Shown here: in pieces, positions 52,855 through 62,381 of the stretch
Position numbering within the stretch: the stretch's first letter is position 1
Layout of the letters: each line of letters begins with the position of its first letter
Notes under the pieces: model-generated
The model's input: only the letters and a program-made list of their open reading frames with translations
What the model was told of the DNA's origin: nothing
Databases searched by the model: none
Source: Clostridium_AI sp964409685
GTDB taxonomy: Bacteria; Bacillota; Clostridia; Lachnospirales; Lachnospiraceae
DNA length: 64,000 nucleotides
Assembly: GCA_964409685.1 (NCBI GenBank)
Contig: CAYPEJ010000012.1
Coordinates: 1-64,000 of the forward strand
Reading direction: 5' to 3'
Program-made: the position numbers and the translations under genes

Positions 52855-53567
52855 TGGCATTGCTTCGATTAGATAAATATCTAGCGGATATGGGCATAGG
52901 CACTCGCACTGAGGTCAAGCAATATATCCGTAAGGGACAAGTTTTGGTAAATGATGAAGTAATCAAAAAGCCAGAATTTAAAGTTTCATCTGAAGAAGAC
53001 GAAGTAGTATGTGGGGGACAAGTTGTGGGTTACTCTGAGTATGAATACATCATGCTTAATAAACCACAAGGAGTAGTTTCTGCCACAGAAGACAATCGAG
53101 ATAAAACCGTAATAGATTTGATTACGGATTGTGATAGAAAAGATTTATTTCCAGTTGGAAGATTGGATAAAGATACGGAGGGGCTTCTTTTGTTGACTAA
53201 CGATGGAAAGTTAGCCCATGAACTACTTGCACCAAAGAAACATGTACCAAAGACCTATTTTGTACGTGTAGATGGTTTGGTAACAGAAGAGGATGTGAAA
53301 TTATTCTCAGAGGGATTTCAAGTAGACGCGGAACTTTTAGCAAAACCTGCCGTATTAGAAATATTAAAAGCAGATGCACAATCGGAAGTGAATTTGACCA
53401 TTACAGAAGGTAAGTTCCATCAAGTAAAAAGAATGTTTCAGGCGGTGGACAAACCAGTGTTATATCTAAAGCGAATTCAAATGGGTGAATTAAAATTAGA
53501 TCCAACACTAGCATTAGGGGAATACCGCCCACTTACAGAAGATGAGTTAAAACTTTTAGGCAAATAG
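52854..53567 (+). CDS. RsuA-family 16S rRNA pseudouridine synthase
   Basis: A 237-residue enzyme with an N-terminal S4 RNA-binding domain (RLDKYLADMGIGTRTEVKQ, about 4-22) and the RsuA catalytic block GRLDKDTEGLLLLTNDG (Asp, about 101-117). It probably makes pseudouridine at position 516 or a near site in 16S rRNA. ATG 52854 follows GGAGG by 8 bases and overlaps the rsmF stop by one base; a longer in-frame start lies inside rsmF. Pairing with rsmF places two rRNA modification enzymes in one transcript. Confidence 0.9.
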   Translation: MALLRLDKYLADMGIGTRTEVKQYIRKGQVLVNDEVIKKPEFKVSSEEDEVVCGGQVVGYSEYEYIMLNKPQGVVSATEDNRDKTVIDLITDCDRKDLFPVGRLDKDTEGLLLLTNDGKLAHELLAPKKHVPKTYFVRVDGLVTEEDVKLFSEGFQVDAELLAKPAVLEILKADAQSEVNLTITEGKFHQVKRMFQAVDKPVLYLKRIQMGELKLDPTLALGEYRPLTEDELKLLGK

Positions 53568-53619
53568 ATAGTATATAACATCAACAGAGATTTGGGTTTT
53601 AGGGAAGCGGAGGATTAAA

Positions 53620-54273
53620 ATGTTAAGTAAGATACAGGCAGTTATTTTCGATATGGATGGGACACTCATTGATTCTATGTGGATGTGGAAAGATATTGAT
53701 ATTGAATATCTAGGGAAATTTGGAATTCCGTTGCCACCCACGTTACAACATGAGATTGAAGGGAAAAGTTTTTCTGAGACAGCAGCGTATTTCAAAGAAA
53801 CCTTTCAGATTCCTCGTACCATTGATGAAATTAAAAATGATTGGAATCAGATGGCATGGGAAAAATATGAAAAAGAAGTACCAATTAAAGAAGGTGTTTT
53901 GGAGTTTTTACAGTATTTAAAAGCACGCGGTGTAAAAACAGGAATTGCCACAAGTAATTCGAGAGAATTAGCGGAAATGGTACTTGAAAAACGTGGTCTA
54001 GCTCCATATTTTGATGCAGTGCATACTTCTTGTGAAGTGGAAAGAGGAAAACCATTTCCAGACGTGTATGAGTTAGTAGCAGAACGATTGGGAGTACAGC
54101 CAGAACACTGTCTTGTATTTGAAGATGTAATTCATGGGATATTAGCAGGGAAATCTGCGCATATGAAAGTTTGTGCAGTATATGATGAATATTCCGCAGA
54201 ACAAGATGAAGAAAAGAAACGATTAGCAGATTATTATATCAATAGTTTTACTGAATTAAAACCATTGATGTAG
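53620..54273 (+). CDS. HAD-family hydrolase (beta-phosphoglucomutase-like subgroup)
   Basis: A 217-residue haloacid dehalogenase phosphatase. The nucleophile Asp is in FDMDGTLIDSM (about 8-18), Ser/Thr in GIATSN, and Lys/Asp in FEDVIHGILA. A helical cap (residues about 18-85) fits the subfamily acting on small phospho-sugars or related molecules. The substrate cannot be told from sequence. Follows the pseudouridine synthase by about 50 bases and probably shares its operon. Confidence 0.85.
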   Translation: MLSKIQAVIFDMDGTLIDSMWMWKDIDIEYLGKFGIPLPPTLQHEIEGKSFSETAAYFKETFQIPRTIDEIKNDWNQMAWEKYEKEVPIKEGVLEFLQYLKARGVKTGIATSNSRELAEMVLEKRGLAPYFDAVHTSCEVERGKPFPDVYELVAERLGVQPEHCLVFEDVIHGILAGKSAHMKVCAVYDEYSAEQDEEKKRLADYYINSFTELKPLM

Positions 54274-54292
54274 TTTAGAAATAGAGGACATT

Positions 54293-56263
54293 ATGATACA
54301 TGATTTTTTACCAATATCCAAAGCGGATATGAAAAAAAGAAACTGGGATCAGTTAGACTTTGTCTATGTGATTGGTGATGCATATGTAGACCATACTTCA
54401 TTTGGACCAGCAATTATCAGCCGAGTATTAGAATCACACGGATACAAAGTTGGGATTATTGCACAGCCAGATTGGAAAGACGAGCAATCCATTCAAATTT
54501 TGGGAACACCGAGATTAGGATTTTTAGTTTCAGGCGGAAACATGGATACTATGGTAAATCACTATACGGTAAATAAAAAACGCCGTAGTCAAGATGCTTA
54601 TACACCAGGTGGAGTTATTGGAAAACGACCAGACCGCGCTACGATTGTATACTGTAACTTAATTCGTAAAGTATATAAGAAAACACCAATCATTATAGGT
54701 GGAATTGAGGCTAGTTTACGAAGACTTGCCCATTACGATTATTGGAGTGATAAAGTAAAACGTTCCATTTTATTAGATTCTGGTGCTGATTTAATTTCTT
54801 ACGGAATGGGAGAGCGTTCTGTAGTTGAGATTGCAGATGCATTGAATTCAGGAATTGATGTAAAGGATATTACCTTTATTAAGGGAACTGTTTATAAAGC
54901 AAAAGAATACGAACATGTATTTGAACCAGTAGTACTTCCTAGTTTTGATGATGTAACAAGAAGCAAAGAAGAATACGCAAAAAGCTTTTATACCCAGTAT
55001 CTAAATACAGATGCATTTACAGCGAAAGTATTAGTAGAACCATACAAAGAAAAAGAATATGTGATTCAGAATCCACCAGCACTTCCGTTATCACAACAAG
55101 AGATGGATGATGTATACGCACTTCCTTATATGAGAGCTTATCATCCAGTGTATGAAAAAGACGGTGGAATTCCAGCTATTAACGAGTTGAAATTTAGTAT
55201 TACATCCAATCGTGGTTGTTTCGGTGGTTGCAACTTCTGTGCTCTTACTTTCCACCAAGGAAGAATTGTACAGGTAAGAAGTCATGAGTCCATTATTGAC
55301 GAAGCGAAGCTTATGACGGAAGATAAGGATTTCAAAGGATATATCAATGATGTTGGCGGTCCAACAGCAAACTTCCGTCATTCTTCTTGTACGAAACAGC
55401 TTACAAAAGGTGTTTGTGCTAAGAAGCAATGTTTATTCCCAACTCCATGTAAGAATCTAAAAGTGGATCACAAAGATTATCTTTCCTTACTGCGTAAACT
55501 TCGCAAGATTCCAAAAGTAAAGAAAGTATTTATTCGTTCAGGAATTCGCTTTGATTATTTAATGGAAGATAAAGATAATAGCTTTATCAAAGAATTATGT
55601 GAACACCATATCAGTGGGCAGCTTAGAGTTGCACCAGAGCATATTAGTGATCCTGTATTAAATTTAATGGGAAAACCAGAAAACTCAGTATATGAAGGGT
55701 TCCGTAAACGTTACAAGAAAGTAAATGATACCGTAGATAAAAAACAATTTATTGTACCTTATCTAATGTCATCCCATCCAGGTTCTACGATGAAAGAAGC
55801 AGTAGAACTTGCGGAATATATTCGTGACCTTGGATATATGCCAGAGCAGGTACAAGATTTTTATCCAACACCATCGACACTTTCTACTTGCATGTACTAC
55901 ACAGGCTACGATCCAAGAACTATGCAAAAAGTGTACGTGCCAAAGAATCTACGAGAAAAAGCAATGCAACGTGCATTAATTCAATATCGTAACCCAGAAA
56001 ATTATGATTTAGTAGTAGAAGCGTTACGAATTGCACATCGTGGAGATTTAATTGGATTTGATGAGAAATGCTTAGTAAGACCTCGTAAGTTTAAAGCAGA
56101 GAAAGAATCACAAAAACAAGTGAAAAAACAAGGTTCTTACAAAGGAAATGACAAGCATAAGGGAAAAGCAGGACAAAGCGAAGCACGACACGGAAAACAA
56201 ACAGGCAAGAAGAAAACGCTCCGCAACGTTCATAAGCCATCCAAAGGCAAAAATAAACGATAG
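54293..56263 (+). CDS. YgiQ-family radical SAM protein
   Basis: A 656-residue protein of the YgiQ family. N-terminal region with GDAYVDHTSFGPAIISRVLE, the radical SAM cluster CFGGCNFC (CxxxCxxC, about 307-314), then an extra Cys-rich block with KGVCAKKQCLFPTPC for another iron-sulfur site. The C-terminal tail (about 605-656) is strongly basic (Lys/Gly/Arg rich), as in many YgiQ proteins, hinting at nucleic-acid binding. Real role unknown in bacteria; widely conserved in Clostridia. Start ATG 20 bases after the HAD stop. Confidence 0.9.
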   Translation: MIHDFLPISKADMKKRNWDQLDFVYVIGDAYVDHTSFGPAIISRVLESHGYKVGIIAQPDWKDEQSIQILGTPRLGFLVSGGNMDTMVNHYTVNKKRRSQDAYTPGGVIGKRPDRATIVYCNLIRKVYKKTPIIIGGIEASLRRLAHYDYWSDKVKRSILLDSGADLISYGMGERSVVEIADALNSGIDVKDITFIKGTVYKAKEYEHVFEPVVLPSFDDVTRSKEEYAKSFYTQYLNTDAFTAKVLVEPYKEKEYVIQNPPALPLSQQEMDDVYALPYMRAYHPVYEKDGGIPAINELKFSITSNRGCFGGCNFCALTFHQGRIVQVRSHESIIDEAKLMTEDKDFKGYINDVGGPTANFRHSSCTKQLTKGVCAKKQCLFPTPCKNLKVDHKDYLSLLRKLRKIPKVKKVFIRSGIRFDYLMEDKDNSFIKELCEHHISGQLRVAPEHISDPVLNLMGKPENSVYEGFRKRYKKVNDTVDKKQFIVPYLMSSHPGSTMKEAVELAEYIRDLGYMPEQVQDFYPTPSTLSTCMYYTGYDPRTMQKVYVPKNLREKAMQRALIQYRNPENYDLVVEALRIAHRGDLIGFDEKCLVRPRKFKAEKESQKQVKKQGSYKGNDKHKGKAGQSEARHGKQTGKKKTLRNVHKPSKGKNKR

Positions 56264-56275
56264 GAGAGAGTAAGG

Positions 56276-56842
56276 TTGAAGTTACAAAAGGGAGAATATG
56301 GATTTTTAGCAAAGCAAAAGAAGCAGTATGTAATCCGAATGGTGATTTACGTAGTAACAGGACTTATGATGTTTGGGGTAGGTCTCCTTGTAAATAAAGG
56401 AGATTCCAAAAATATTTGTACGGTCTTAGCACTTCTTATGTCACTACCATTTGCAAAAGCAGTTACAGAATTGGTTGTCGTATTTCCGTTCAAAGATGTG
56501 GAAAAAAGCCGTTATGATAAGGTAAAAGAGATTTGTCCGAAAGAATCTAATCTTATGACTGGTTTAGTTATCACATCTGAGAAGAAGATTATGAACTTAG
56601 ATTTTCTAGTAGAATATAAGGGGAATGTAATTGGTCTTGCAGGGAAAAAGGAAGAAGACATCAACTACTTAAGTGACTATGTGACAAAAGGTGTTCGCAA
56701 CTGGGGATTCGATTATCGAGTGAAAATCATCAAAGAAGAAAAAGCATTTTTAAATGCCATTCAAAGTATGAAAGAAATCGAAGTCACAGAAATAGAACAA
56801 AAGAATGTGCTAAGTTATCTGAAATCATTAATTGTACAGTAG
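56276..56842 (+). CDS. Small membrane protein of unknown function
   Basis: A 188-residue protein with two hydrophobic segments (about residues 22-40 and 47-70), the rest soluble and charged, mixed alpha/beta (VITSEKKIMNLDFLVEYKGNVIGLAGKKEED). No known domain, but it sits between ygiQ and rluA with only 12-13 base gaps, so it is in that operon and likely to be expressed. Start TTG with GAGAG upstream. I cannot give it a role. Confidence 0.65.
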   Translation: MKLQKGEYGFLAKQKKQYVIRMVIYVVTGLMMFGVGLLVNKGDSKNICTVLALLMSLPFAKAVTELVVVFPFKDVEKSRYDKVKEICPKESNLMTGLVITSEKKIMNLDFLVEYKGNVIGLAGKKEEDINYLSDYVTKGVRNWGFDYRVKIIKEEKAFLNAIQSMKEIEVTEIEQKNVLSYLKSLIVQ

Positions 56843-56854
56843 GCAGGGATTGCA

Positions 56855-57814
56855 GTGAGAGAAATAGAAATCAATAAAAATGAAGCTGGACAGCGTTTAG
56901 ACAAGCTGTTAGCAAAATATATGAATAAAGCTCCGAAAAGTTTTATTTACAAAATGCTTCGTAAAAAGAACATTACATTGAATAAGAAAAAGGCAGATGG
57001 TTCTGAAAAATTAGAAATTAACGATAAAGTACAGTTATTCTTATCGGATGAAACCATCGAAAAGTTTTCCGAAGTAGATGTGGTGGCCAATGAAGTAGCA
57101 TTAGATATCATTTACGAAGACAAAGATATTCTTGTGATAAATAAGGCGGCAGGTATGCTGTCTCAGAAAGCAAGACCAGAAGATGAAACCTTAACGGAGT
57201 ATGTAATTGCATATCTTCTTAGAACGAAACAGTTGACAAAAGAAGATTTGATGAGTTTTCATCCTGGATTATGCAACCGTCTTGACCGTAACACAAGTGG
57301 TATTATTATTGCAGGGAAATCTTTGGTTGGGTTACAACAGATGGGTGCTATTATCAAAGAACGTAATATTGATAAATATTATTACACCATTGTAAAAGGT
57401 GTGGTAAAAGAAACATCCTTAATCGAAGGCTACTTAACAAAGGATAGAAGTCATAATAAGGTTACGATTCGTCAAGAACTGAGCGAAGGCGCGGACTACA
57501 TTAAGACACAGTACGAACCAGTTAAGACAAATGGTGAGTATACGTTGTTAAAGGTAAAATTATTGACTGGTAGAAGTCATCAGATTCGTGCACATTTACA
57601 AAGTATTGGACATCCTGTTATTGGAGATGGAAAATATGGCGATGTGCAAGTAAATAAATATTTTAAACGAAACTTTAATTTACGTTTTCACTTACTACAT
57701 TCCTGTGAGTTGGACTTCCCAGAAATTACAGGGGAATTAAGTCAGTTGTCTAATAAGCAGTTTGTAGCACCATTACCAAGTTATTTTGATGCCATAGTAA
57801 AACGTATTTTCTAG
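56855..57814 (+). CDS. RluA-family pseudouridine synthase
   Basis: A 319-residue enzyme. S4 domain (GQRLDKLLAKYMNKAPKSF, about 9-27) followed by a RluA catalytic domain with the active Asp in CNRLDRNTSGIIIAGKS (about 143-159) and the TGRSHQIRAHLQSIGHPVIGD motif in the second half. It likely modifies 23S rRNA or tRNA uridines; which one is not decided by sequence. Start GTG at 56855. Third RNA-modification gene in this run. Confidence 0.9.
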   Translation: MREIEINKNEAGQRLDKLLAKYMNKAPKSFIYKMLRKKNITLNKKKADGSEKLEINDKVQLFLSDETIEKFSEVDVVANEVALDIIYEDKDILVINKAAGMLSQKARPEDETLTEYVIAYLLRTKQLTKEDLMSFHPGLCNRLDRNTSGIIIAGKSLVGLQQMGAIIKERNIDKYYYTIVKGVVKETSLIEGYLTKDRSHNKVTIRQELSEGADYIKTQYEPVKTNGEYTLLKVKLLTGRSHQIRAHLQSIGHPVIGDGKYGDVQVNKYFKRNFNLRFHLLHSCELDFPEITGELSQLSNKQFVAPLPSYFDAIVKRIF

Positions 57815-57825
57815 GAGGTGCCAGA

Positions 57826-58359
57826 ATGCCGTCATGGAATTCAAGAGGATTGCGTGGTCAGACTTTAGAGGAGTTAATTAACTTAACCAATCAAAAGTAT
57901 CGAGATAACAAGCTGGCATTGATACAAAAGATACCAACACCAATTAAGCCCATTCGTATTGACCCTGCCAATCGACATATCACATTAGCGTTCTTTGAAC
58001 AGCGAAGTACCGTCGATTATATCGGGGCAGTACAGGGAATACCTGTATGTTTTGATGCAAAAGAATGTGCAAGTGATACCTTTCCATTGCAAAATGTACA
58101 TTCCCATCAGATTGAGTTTATGGAAGAGTATGAGAAGCAAGGTGGAGTATCCTTCTTGTTAATTTACTTTTCCCATAAAGATATTTTCTATTATTTAAAA
58201 TTTTCTCAATTGAAGAAATTTTGGGAACGTGCAGAACAAGGCGGACGAAAGAGTTTTCGATTTGAAGAATTGGAGGATAAATATCGTTTGTCAACCTACA
58301 ATGGAGTGTGTGTGCATTACTTAGAAGGCATTAACATGGATTTGCAGGAAAGAGAATAG
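57826..58359 (+). CDS. recU: Holliday junction resolvase RecU
   Basis: A 177-residue nuclease that resolves recombination intermediates in Firmicutes. Nearly complete match to RecU: RGLRGQTLEELINLTNQKY at the start, VDYIGAVQGIPVCFDAKECASD (the Asp-Glu-Lys active site, about 65-86) and LQNVHSHQIEFM. Length typical. GGAGGTG upstream. Usual neighbours (a penicillin-binding protein) are not here; instead it ends this RNA-modification run and is followed by a terminator. Confidence 0.93.
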   Translation: MPSWNSRGLRGQTLEELINLTNQKYRDNKLALIQKIPTPIKPIRIDPANRHITLAFFEQRSTVDYIGAVQGIPVCFDAKECASDTFPLQNVHSHQIEFMEEYEKQGGVSFLLIYFSHKDIFYYLKFSQLKKFWERAEQGGRKSFRFEELEDKYRLSTYNGVCVHYLEGINMDLQERE

Positions 58360-58395
58360 AAAAATCCCTCAGACGATTGTTTGAGGGATTTTTCT
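58360..58395 (+). terminator. Terminator after recU
   Basis: 12-bp stem AAAAATCCCTCA / TGAGGGATTTTT with a 10-base loop. Confidence 0.8.
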
Positions 58396-58431
58396 ATAAA
58401 TACATTTTAAAACAGTTATAGTTTAAGCTGG

Positions 58432-59166
58432 TTATTTTAAATTAATAGATACTGTCTCGACACCAGCATTTGTGTAGTTTACACTTACTTTTGTGCTGTT
58501 TGGATATGTAATATATCCAGCAGTATCATTAGCTAACCATTTATGTTTACTACTTACAGTTCCGATATAGCTATTGTTCCATGCAACATTTTTCATGTAA
58601 GAACCACTAGATAAATTTTGAGGTTTTTGTCCGATGGATGTCACACGTTTCATAGTATTCCCAACACCATTTGCTTTCCATCCAGTTGCCTTGCTACAAT
58701 ATGTAGTAATTGTTTTATAAGTGCCACTAACAGTTGTTCCTGTTACTTTTAATACAACGTTGTTGTCTGAACTAACATAGAATACTAATTTAACAGTTTG
58801 TCCACCTTTGAAACGTTCTGTATCAGCAGGATGATAAGTAACACCACCACACAAAATGATTGGTGCCCAGTTATCATATGTTGGACTGTGTTGAAGACCT
58901 GCATCAATTTCAGTACCATTTCCAGAACCACCTAAATATACATATGCGGTATCATTTGTTCCAGTTGCTTCATAAATATTAGATTTAGTTGGTAATGTTA
59001 CAGATGATTCCACATATGAGTATGGTTGGCTTGAAGTTCCTGTCTTAGATGTTACTCTTCGATAAGGTCCAGTTTGGCTTGCAGCAAATGCGGTAGCACC
59101 TAATTCAAATATTAGAAGTAGGCATAAAGAAGTGACAAAAATGATACTTTTCCCTAATTTTTTCAT
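58432..59166 (-). CDS. Secreted protein, possibly YrpD-like, unknown function
   Basis: A 244-residue protein with a signal peptide (MKKLGKSI start, hydrophobic core to about residue 22, likely cleavage after AFA near 28). The mature part is rich in Thr, Ser, Gly, Val and Tyr, as in exported beta-proteins. The block YVYLGGSGNGTEIDAGLQHS followed by PTYDNWAPI recalls the YrpD group of Bacillus as I remember it; this is unverified. No anchor motif. It has an AGGAGG site and a good promoter (59260-59232), and is transcribed away from the two-component genes, with no regulatory site visible. Confidence 0.7.
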   Translation of the reverse strand: MKKLGKSIIFVTSLCLLLIFELGATAFAASQTGPYRRVTSKTGTSSQPYSYVESSVTLPTKSNIYEATGTNDTAYVYLGGSGNGTEIDAGLQHSPTYDNWAPIILCGGVTYHPADTERFKGGQTVKLVFYVSSDNNVVLKVTGTTVSGTYKTITTYCSKATGWKANGVGNTMKRVTSIGQKPQNLSSGSYMKNVAWNNSYIGTVSSKHKWLANDTAGYITYPNSTKVSVNYTNAGVETVSINLK

Positions 59167-59231
59167 AAAATCCTCCTCATTTATAAGATAATAAAGTTTG
59201 CGAAGTATTACTACCTCGTTGATACGGTGTG

Positions 59232-59260
59232 ATTATAGGATAATGTACGTCATATTACAA
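59232..59260 (-). promoter_or_regulatory. Promoter for the secreted protein
   Basis: On the minus strand TTGTAA and TATAAT separated by 17 bases; the AGGAGG of the gene is about 60 bases downstream. Confidence 0.6.
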
Positions 59261-59417
59261 TAGGATTGGAATAGATGGAAGAAAAAATGGAATAATTGGA
59301 AAGGTGGTAAAAGGATTACTCATATATTTTCCAAAAGTATGTACAAGACAGACTTGGGGATACTAAAAGACATAATATTAGGTAGAGTTGAAATCAAGGA
59401 TAAGTGAGGACGACATC

Positions 59418-60098
59418 ATGCGTATACTTTTAGTAGAAGATGAAAAACAATTAAATGAAGTTGTAACAAAACGATTGAAAGCAGAACATTACAGCGTAGA
59501 TAGCTGTTTTGATGGTGAAGATGCAAAACACTACTTTGAATTTGCTGAGTACGATGTAGTGATTTTAGATATTATGATTCCAGGTATTGATGGAATCCAA
59601 TTACTAAAATGGATTCGTGGAAAGAGCATTACCACGCCAGTATTATTACTTACCGCATTAGGTACTGTAGAAAATCGAGTAGATGGCTTAGATGCAGGAG
59701 CCGATGATTACTTAGTAAAACCATTTGCATTTGATGAATTACTAGCAAGAATTCGCGTTTTATTACGAAGAAATCAAGCACACAACCATACAAGTAATGT
59801 ATTTCAATTAGCCAATTTAACTGTCAATTGTGATACCAAAGAAGTATCACGTTCTAATGAAAAAATAAAATTATCTAGCAAAGAATTTGCAATCCTAGAA
59901 TACATGATTCGCAATCAAGGAATTGTCCTATCAAGAGAAAAAATCGAACAACACATCTGGAACTATGATTATCAGGGAGGTTCCAACGTTGTGGATGTCT
60001 ATATACGCTATCTGCGTAAAAAAATTGATTCAAATTATTCACCAAAGCTTATTCACACCTTACGAGGGTTAGGATATGTATTGAAAGAGGATGTATGA
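59418..60098 (+). CDS. OmpR-family response regulator
   Basis: A 226-residue transcription factor. Receiver domain with the phosphorylated Asp in VVILDIMIPG (about residue 51), Thr in LLTALG and Lys in LVKPFAF; a winged-helix DNA-binding domain after about 125 (LSSKEFAILEYMIRNQG, VDVYIRYLRKKID). Start ATG 59418 with GAGGA upstream. The histidine-kinase gene overlaps it by 4 bases (ATGA). Targets unknown; the adjacent secreted-protein genes and FtsX-type permease are candidate targets. Confidence 0.93.
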   Translation: MRILLVEDEKQLNEVVTKRLKAEHYSVDSCFDGEDAKHYFEFAEYDVVILDIMIPGIDGIQLLKWIRGKSITTPVLLLTALGTVENRVDGLDAGADDYLVKPFAFDELLARIRVLLRRNQAHNHTSNVFQLANLTVNCDTKEVSRSNEKIKLSSKEFAILEYMIRNQGIVLSREKIEQHIWNYDYQGGSNVVDVYIRYLRKKIDSNYSPKLIHTLRGLGYVLKEDV

Positions 60099-61462
60099 GA
60101 AAAATATCATTTAAATTAAAAATAACCTTGTGGTATACCATGGTTATGACGATTCTAGTAGTCATCTTTGTTCTTTATTTACTTTCTACCACTAAGAGTT
60201 TTACAGTATCCAATATGCAGACAAGATTACAAGCTGCAGTTTCAGAAGTAGTAGGAGAAATAGAGATCGAAGATGGAGCATTGGAGTTTGAAGACAATTT
60301 CCATGCATATGAAAGGGGTATTTACTTATCTGTGTATGGGGAAGATCAAACAAAGTATTTCGGAGCATTACCAGCAGAGCTTCCTGATGTGCCAGAGTTA
60401 TCCGACGATGATATGCGTAATATCAAAGAAAATAAGATTAATTGGTACATTTATGATTTATATTTACCCCTAAATGAGATAGAAGGAATCTGGGTTCGTG
60501 GGATTGCTTCTCAGGAAGAATTATCAGAGGCTTATCATAATGCAATCATACTATTAATCGGTATCTTGCCACTTTTTATTTTATCGGTTGGAATATTAGG
60601 GTATTTCTTTACGAAACGAGCATTACGACCAGTTCGAACGATCTCTGAAGCAGCAAAAAAGATTAGTGAAGGTAACGATTTGTCAATCCGCATTCCAAAG
60701 GTAGGGAATGTCGAAAAGGCAAATATGGATGAACTTCAGCAAATGGCAAGCATTTTCAATCATATGCTTGAACGAATCGAAATTGCCTTTCAAAATGAAA
60801 AACAATTCACTCAAGATGCCTCTCATGAACTGCGTACCCCTACGACTGTAATCATTTCTCAAGCGGAGTGTGCATTATCCCAAGCAGAAACATTAGAAGA
60901 AGCAAAAGAAAGTTTAGAAGTGATTCTGAGTCAAGGAAAGAAGATGGCATGTTTAGTAACCCAGCTTCTAAACTTATCTCGTCTAGAAACAGGTCAGACT
61001 ACATTAGAATTAGAAAAAATTAATCTAAGTGAAATGGTAGAAATGGTAATTGAGGAATTAAGAGAAGAGGCTGAGAAGAAGAATATTTTAATTACGGTAA
61101 ATGCTGCGCCAGATATTATAATCCACGCAGATGAAACCTTAATCATGCGTCTTTGGATTAACTTAATCAGTAATGCGATTTCTTATGGAAAAGAAAATGG
61201 TCATATTGACGTAAGCCTAAAACAAGAAAATGATAGAGTTTATGGAAGTGTAAGAGATGACGGTATCGGTATCGGAGAAGAACATCTGAATCGTATTTGG
61301 GAGCGTTTTTACCGTGTAGATTCCTCGCGAAATGCAGAGTCAGGAAGTATGGGCTTAGGGCTGTCTATGGTAAAATGGATTGTAGAGATGCACAAAGGCA
61401 AAATTGTTGTAAAAAGCAAATTAGGTGTCGGGACTGAATTCCAATTTATTCTACCAAAATGA
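60095..61462 (+). CDS. Sensor histidine kinase
   Basis: A 455-residue membrane kinase. Two membrane segments (about 10-30 and 150-170) bracket an extracellular sensor of some 120 residues, followed by HAMP (RALRPVRTISEAAKKI, about 178-193), HisKA with the phospho-His in ASHELRTPT (about 244-252) and a HATPase domain (N-box NLISNAISYG, G1 DDGIGIG, G2 GSMGLGLSM). Paired with the preceding regulator. The sensor domain is short and acidic, so what it detects is unknown. Confidence 0.93.
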   Translation: MRKISFKLKITLWYTMVMTILVVIFVLYLLSTTKSFTVSNMQTRLQAAVSEVVGEIEIEDGALEFEDNFHAYERGIYLSVYGEDQTKYFGALPAELPDVPELSDDDMRNIKENKINWYIYDLYLPLNEIEGIWVRGIASQEELSEAYHNAIILLIGILPLFILSVGILGYFFTKRALRPVRTISEAAKKISEGNDLSIRIPKVGNVEKANMDELQQMASIFNHMLERIEIAFQNEKQFTQDASHELRTPTTVIISQAECALSQAETLEEAKESLEVILSQGKKMACLVTQLLNLSRLETGQTTLELEKINLSEMVEMVIEELREEAEKKNILITVNAAPDIIIHADETLIMRLWINLISNAISYGKENGHIDVSLKQENDRVYGSVRDDGIGIGEEHLNRIWERFYRVDSSRNAESGSMGLGLSMVKWIVEMHKGKIVVKSKLGVGTEFQFILPK

Positions 61463-61470
61463 AAATATTT

Positions 61471-61503
61471 AAGGAAAGTTTTAATGTTTCCTTAATCTTT
61501 TTC
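61471..61503 (+). terminator. Short terminator after the two-component pair
   Basis: 7-bp stem AAGGAAA / TTTCCTT with a 9-base loop, then AATCTTTTTCC. Confidence 0.5.
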
Positions 61504-61552
61504 CTATATTCTATACTCATCAAACAACAAACATATTTGAGGAGATAAGATT

Positions 61553-62314
61553 ATGAAGAGACAAATTAAAGGAGCAATCCTATCATTGGCACTTGCAGCA
61601 TCTGTATTATCAACAAGTGCAGTAACAGCATTTGCAGGAACAACATTAAAATTTTTATCTAGTACATCTGGAAGTGGAAATGCAATCAAAGTAAGAAACG
61701 TTGAGATGGATTCTGATAATGATAGCTATAAAAATGAAATTGAGTTAAATTTCAGTACAAAAGTACAATATAGAAGCAATTTTAAAGTAGCTTCTGTAAA
61801 AGATAACAAAGGGGCATCCTATTCTGCTAAAATTACAGACAGAGATTCCGACGAATGTGATATCTATATCAAAAACCTTAAAAAAGGTCGCACTTATACA
61901 ATCAAACTTACAGGTATCAAAAAAGCAAGAACAAGCTCATACCGTACATTTACAGTAAAAGTAACAGTGCCATCCTCTAAAACATCTACTGCATCTAACA
62001 AAGGTTTAAGAGTTAGAGAAGTATCCGTAGATATGCCAGATTGGGATGACTACGATAAAGGTTCTGTATCTTTCGATTTTAACAAAAACGTTTCTTTCAA
62101 AAGCAACGCATATGTAATTATCAAAGACTCTAACGGAAGACAAATGAGCACCAAGAATTCTTGGTTAGAAACAGAACATGATGAGTGTGAAGTACAATTA
62201 AATAGAAAGTTAACACAGGGTAGAAAATACACATATAGCATCGTTGGTGTAAAAGTAAGAGGTGCATCTTCTTATACAACAATCAACGGAAGCTTTTATG
62301 CATATGATGATTGA
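61553..62314 (+). CDS. Secreted protein made of two copies of one domain
   Basis: A 253-residue protein with a signal peptide (MKRQIKGAI start; hydrophobic to about residue 26; likely cleavage after AFA). The mature part consists of two related domains of about 95 residues each: IKVRNVEMDS through RTFTVKVTV, and LRVREVSVDM through INGSFYAYDD. Both hold a DECDIYI / DECEVQL core followed by KGRTYTI / QGRKYTY and then VGVK- or TGIK-type strands, so it arose by internal duplication; an immunoglobulin-like beta fold is likely. GAGGAG site upstream. It follows the two-component genes but has its own start; no anchor, so it may be released. Confidence 0.7.
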   Translation: MKRQIKGAILSLALAASVLSTSAVTAFAGTTLKFLSSTSGSGNAIKVRNVEMDSDNDSYKNEIELNFSTKVQYRSNFKVASVKDNKGASYSAKITDRDSDECDIYIKNLKKGRTYTIKLTGIKKARTSSYRTFTVKVTVPSSKTSTASNKGLRVREVSVDMPDWDDYDKGSVSFDFNKNVSFKSNAYVIIKDSNGRQMSTKNSWLETEHDECEVQLNRKLTQGRKYTYSIVGVKVRGASSYTTINGSFYAYDD

Positions 62315-62330
62315 TTTCTAAGTGATAGAA

Positions 62331-62370
62331 TAGGGTAGTCTGGTGAAAATCAATCAGTCTACCCTGTTTT
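62331..62370. terminator. Terminator between convergent genes
   Basis: Stem AGGGTAG..CTG / CAG..CTACCCT with two mismatches, then GTTTTG on the plus strand. Confidence 0.6.
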
Positions 62371-62381
62371 GTGAACAAATT

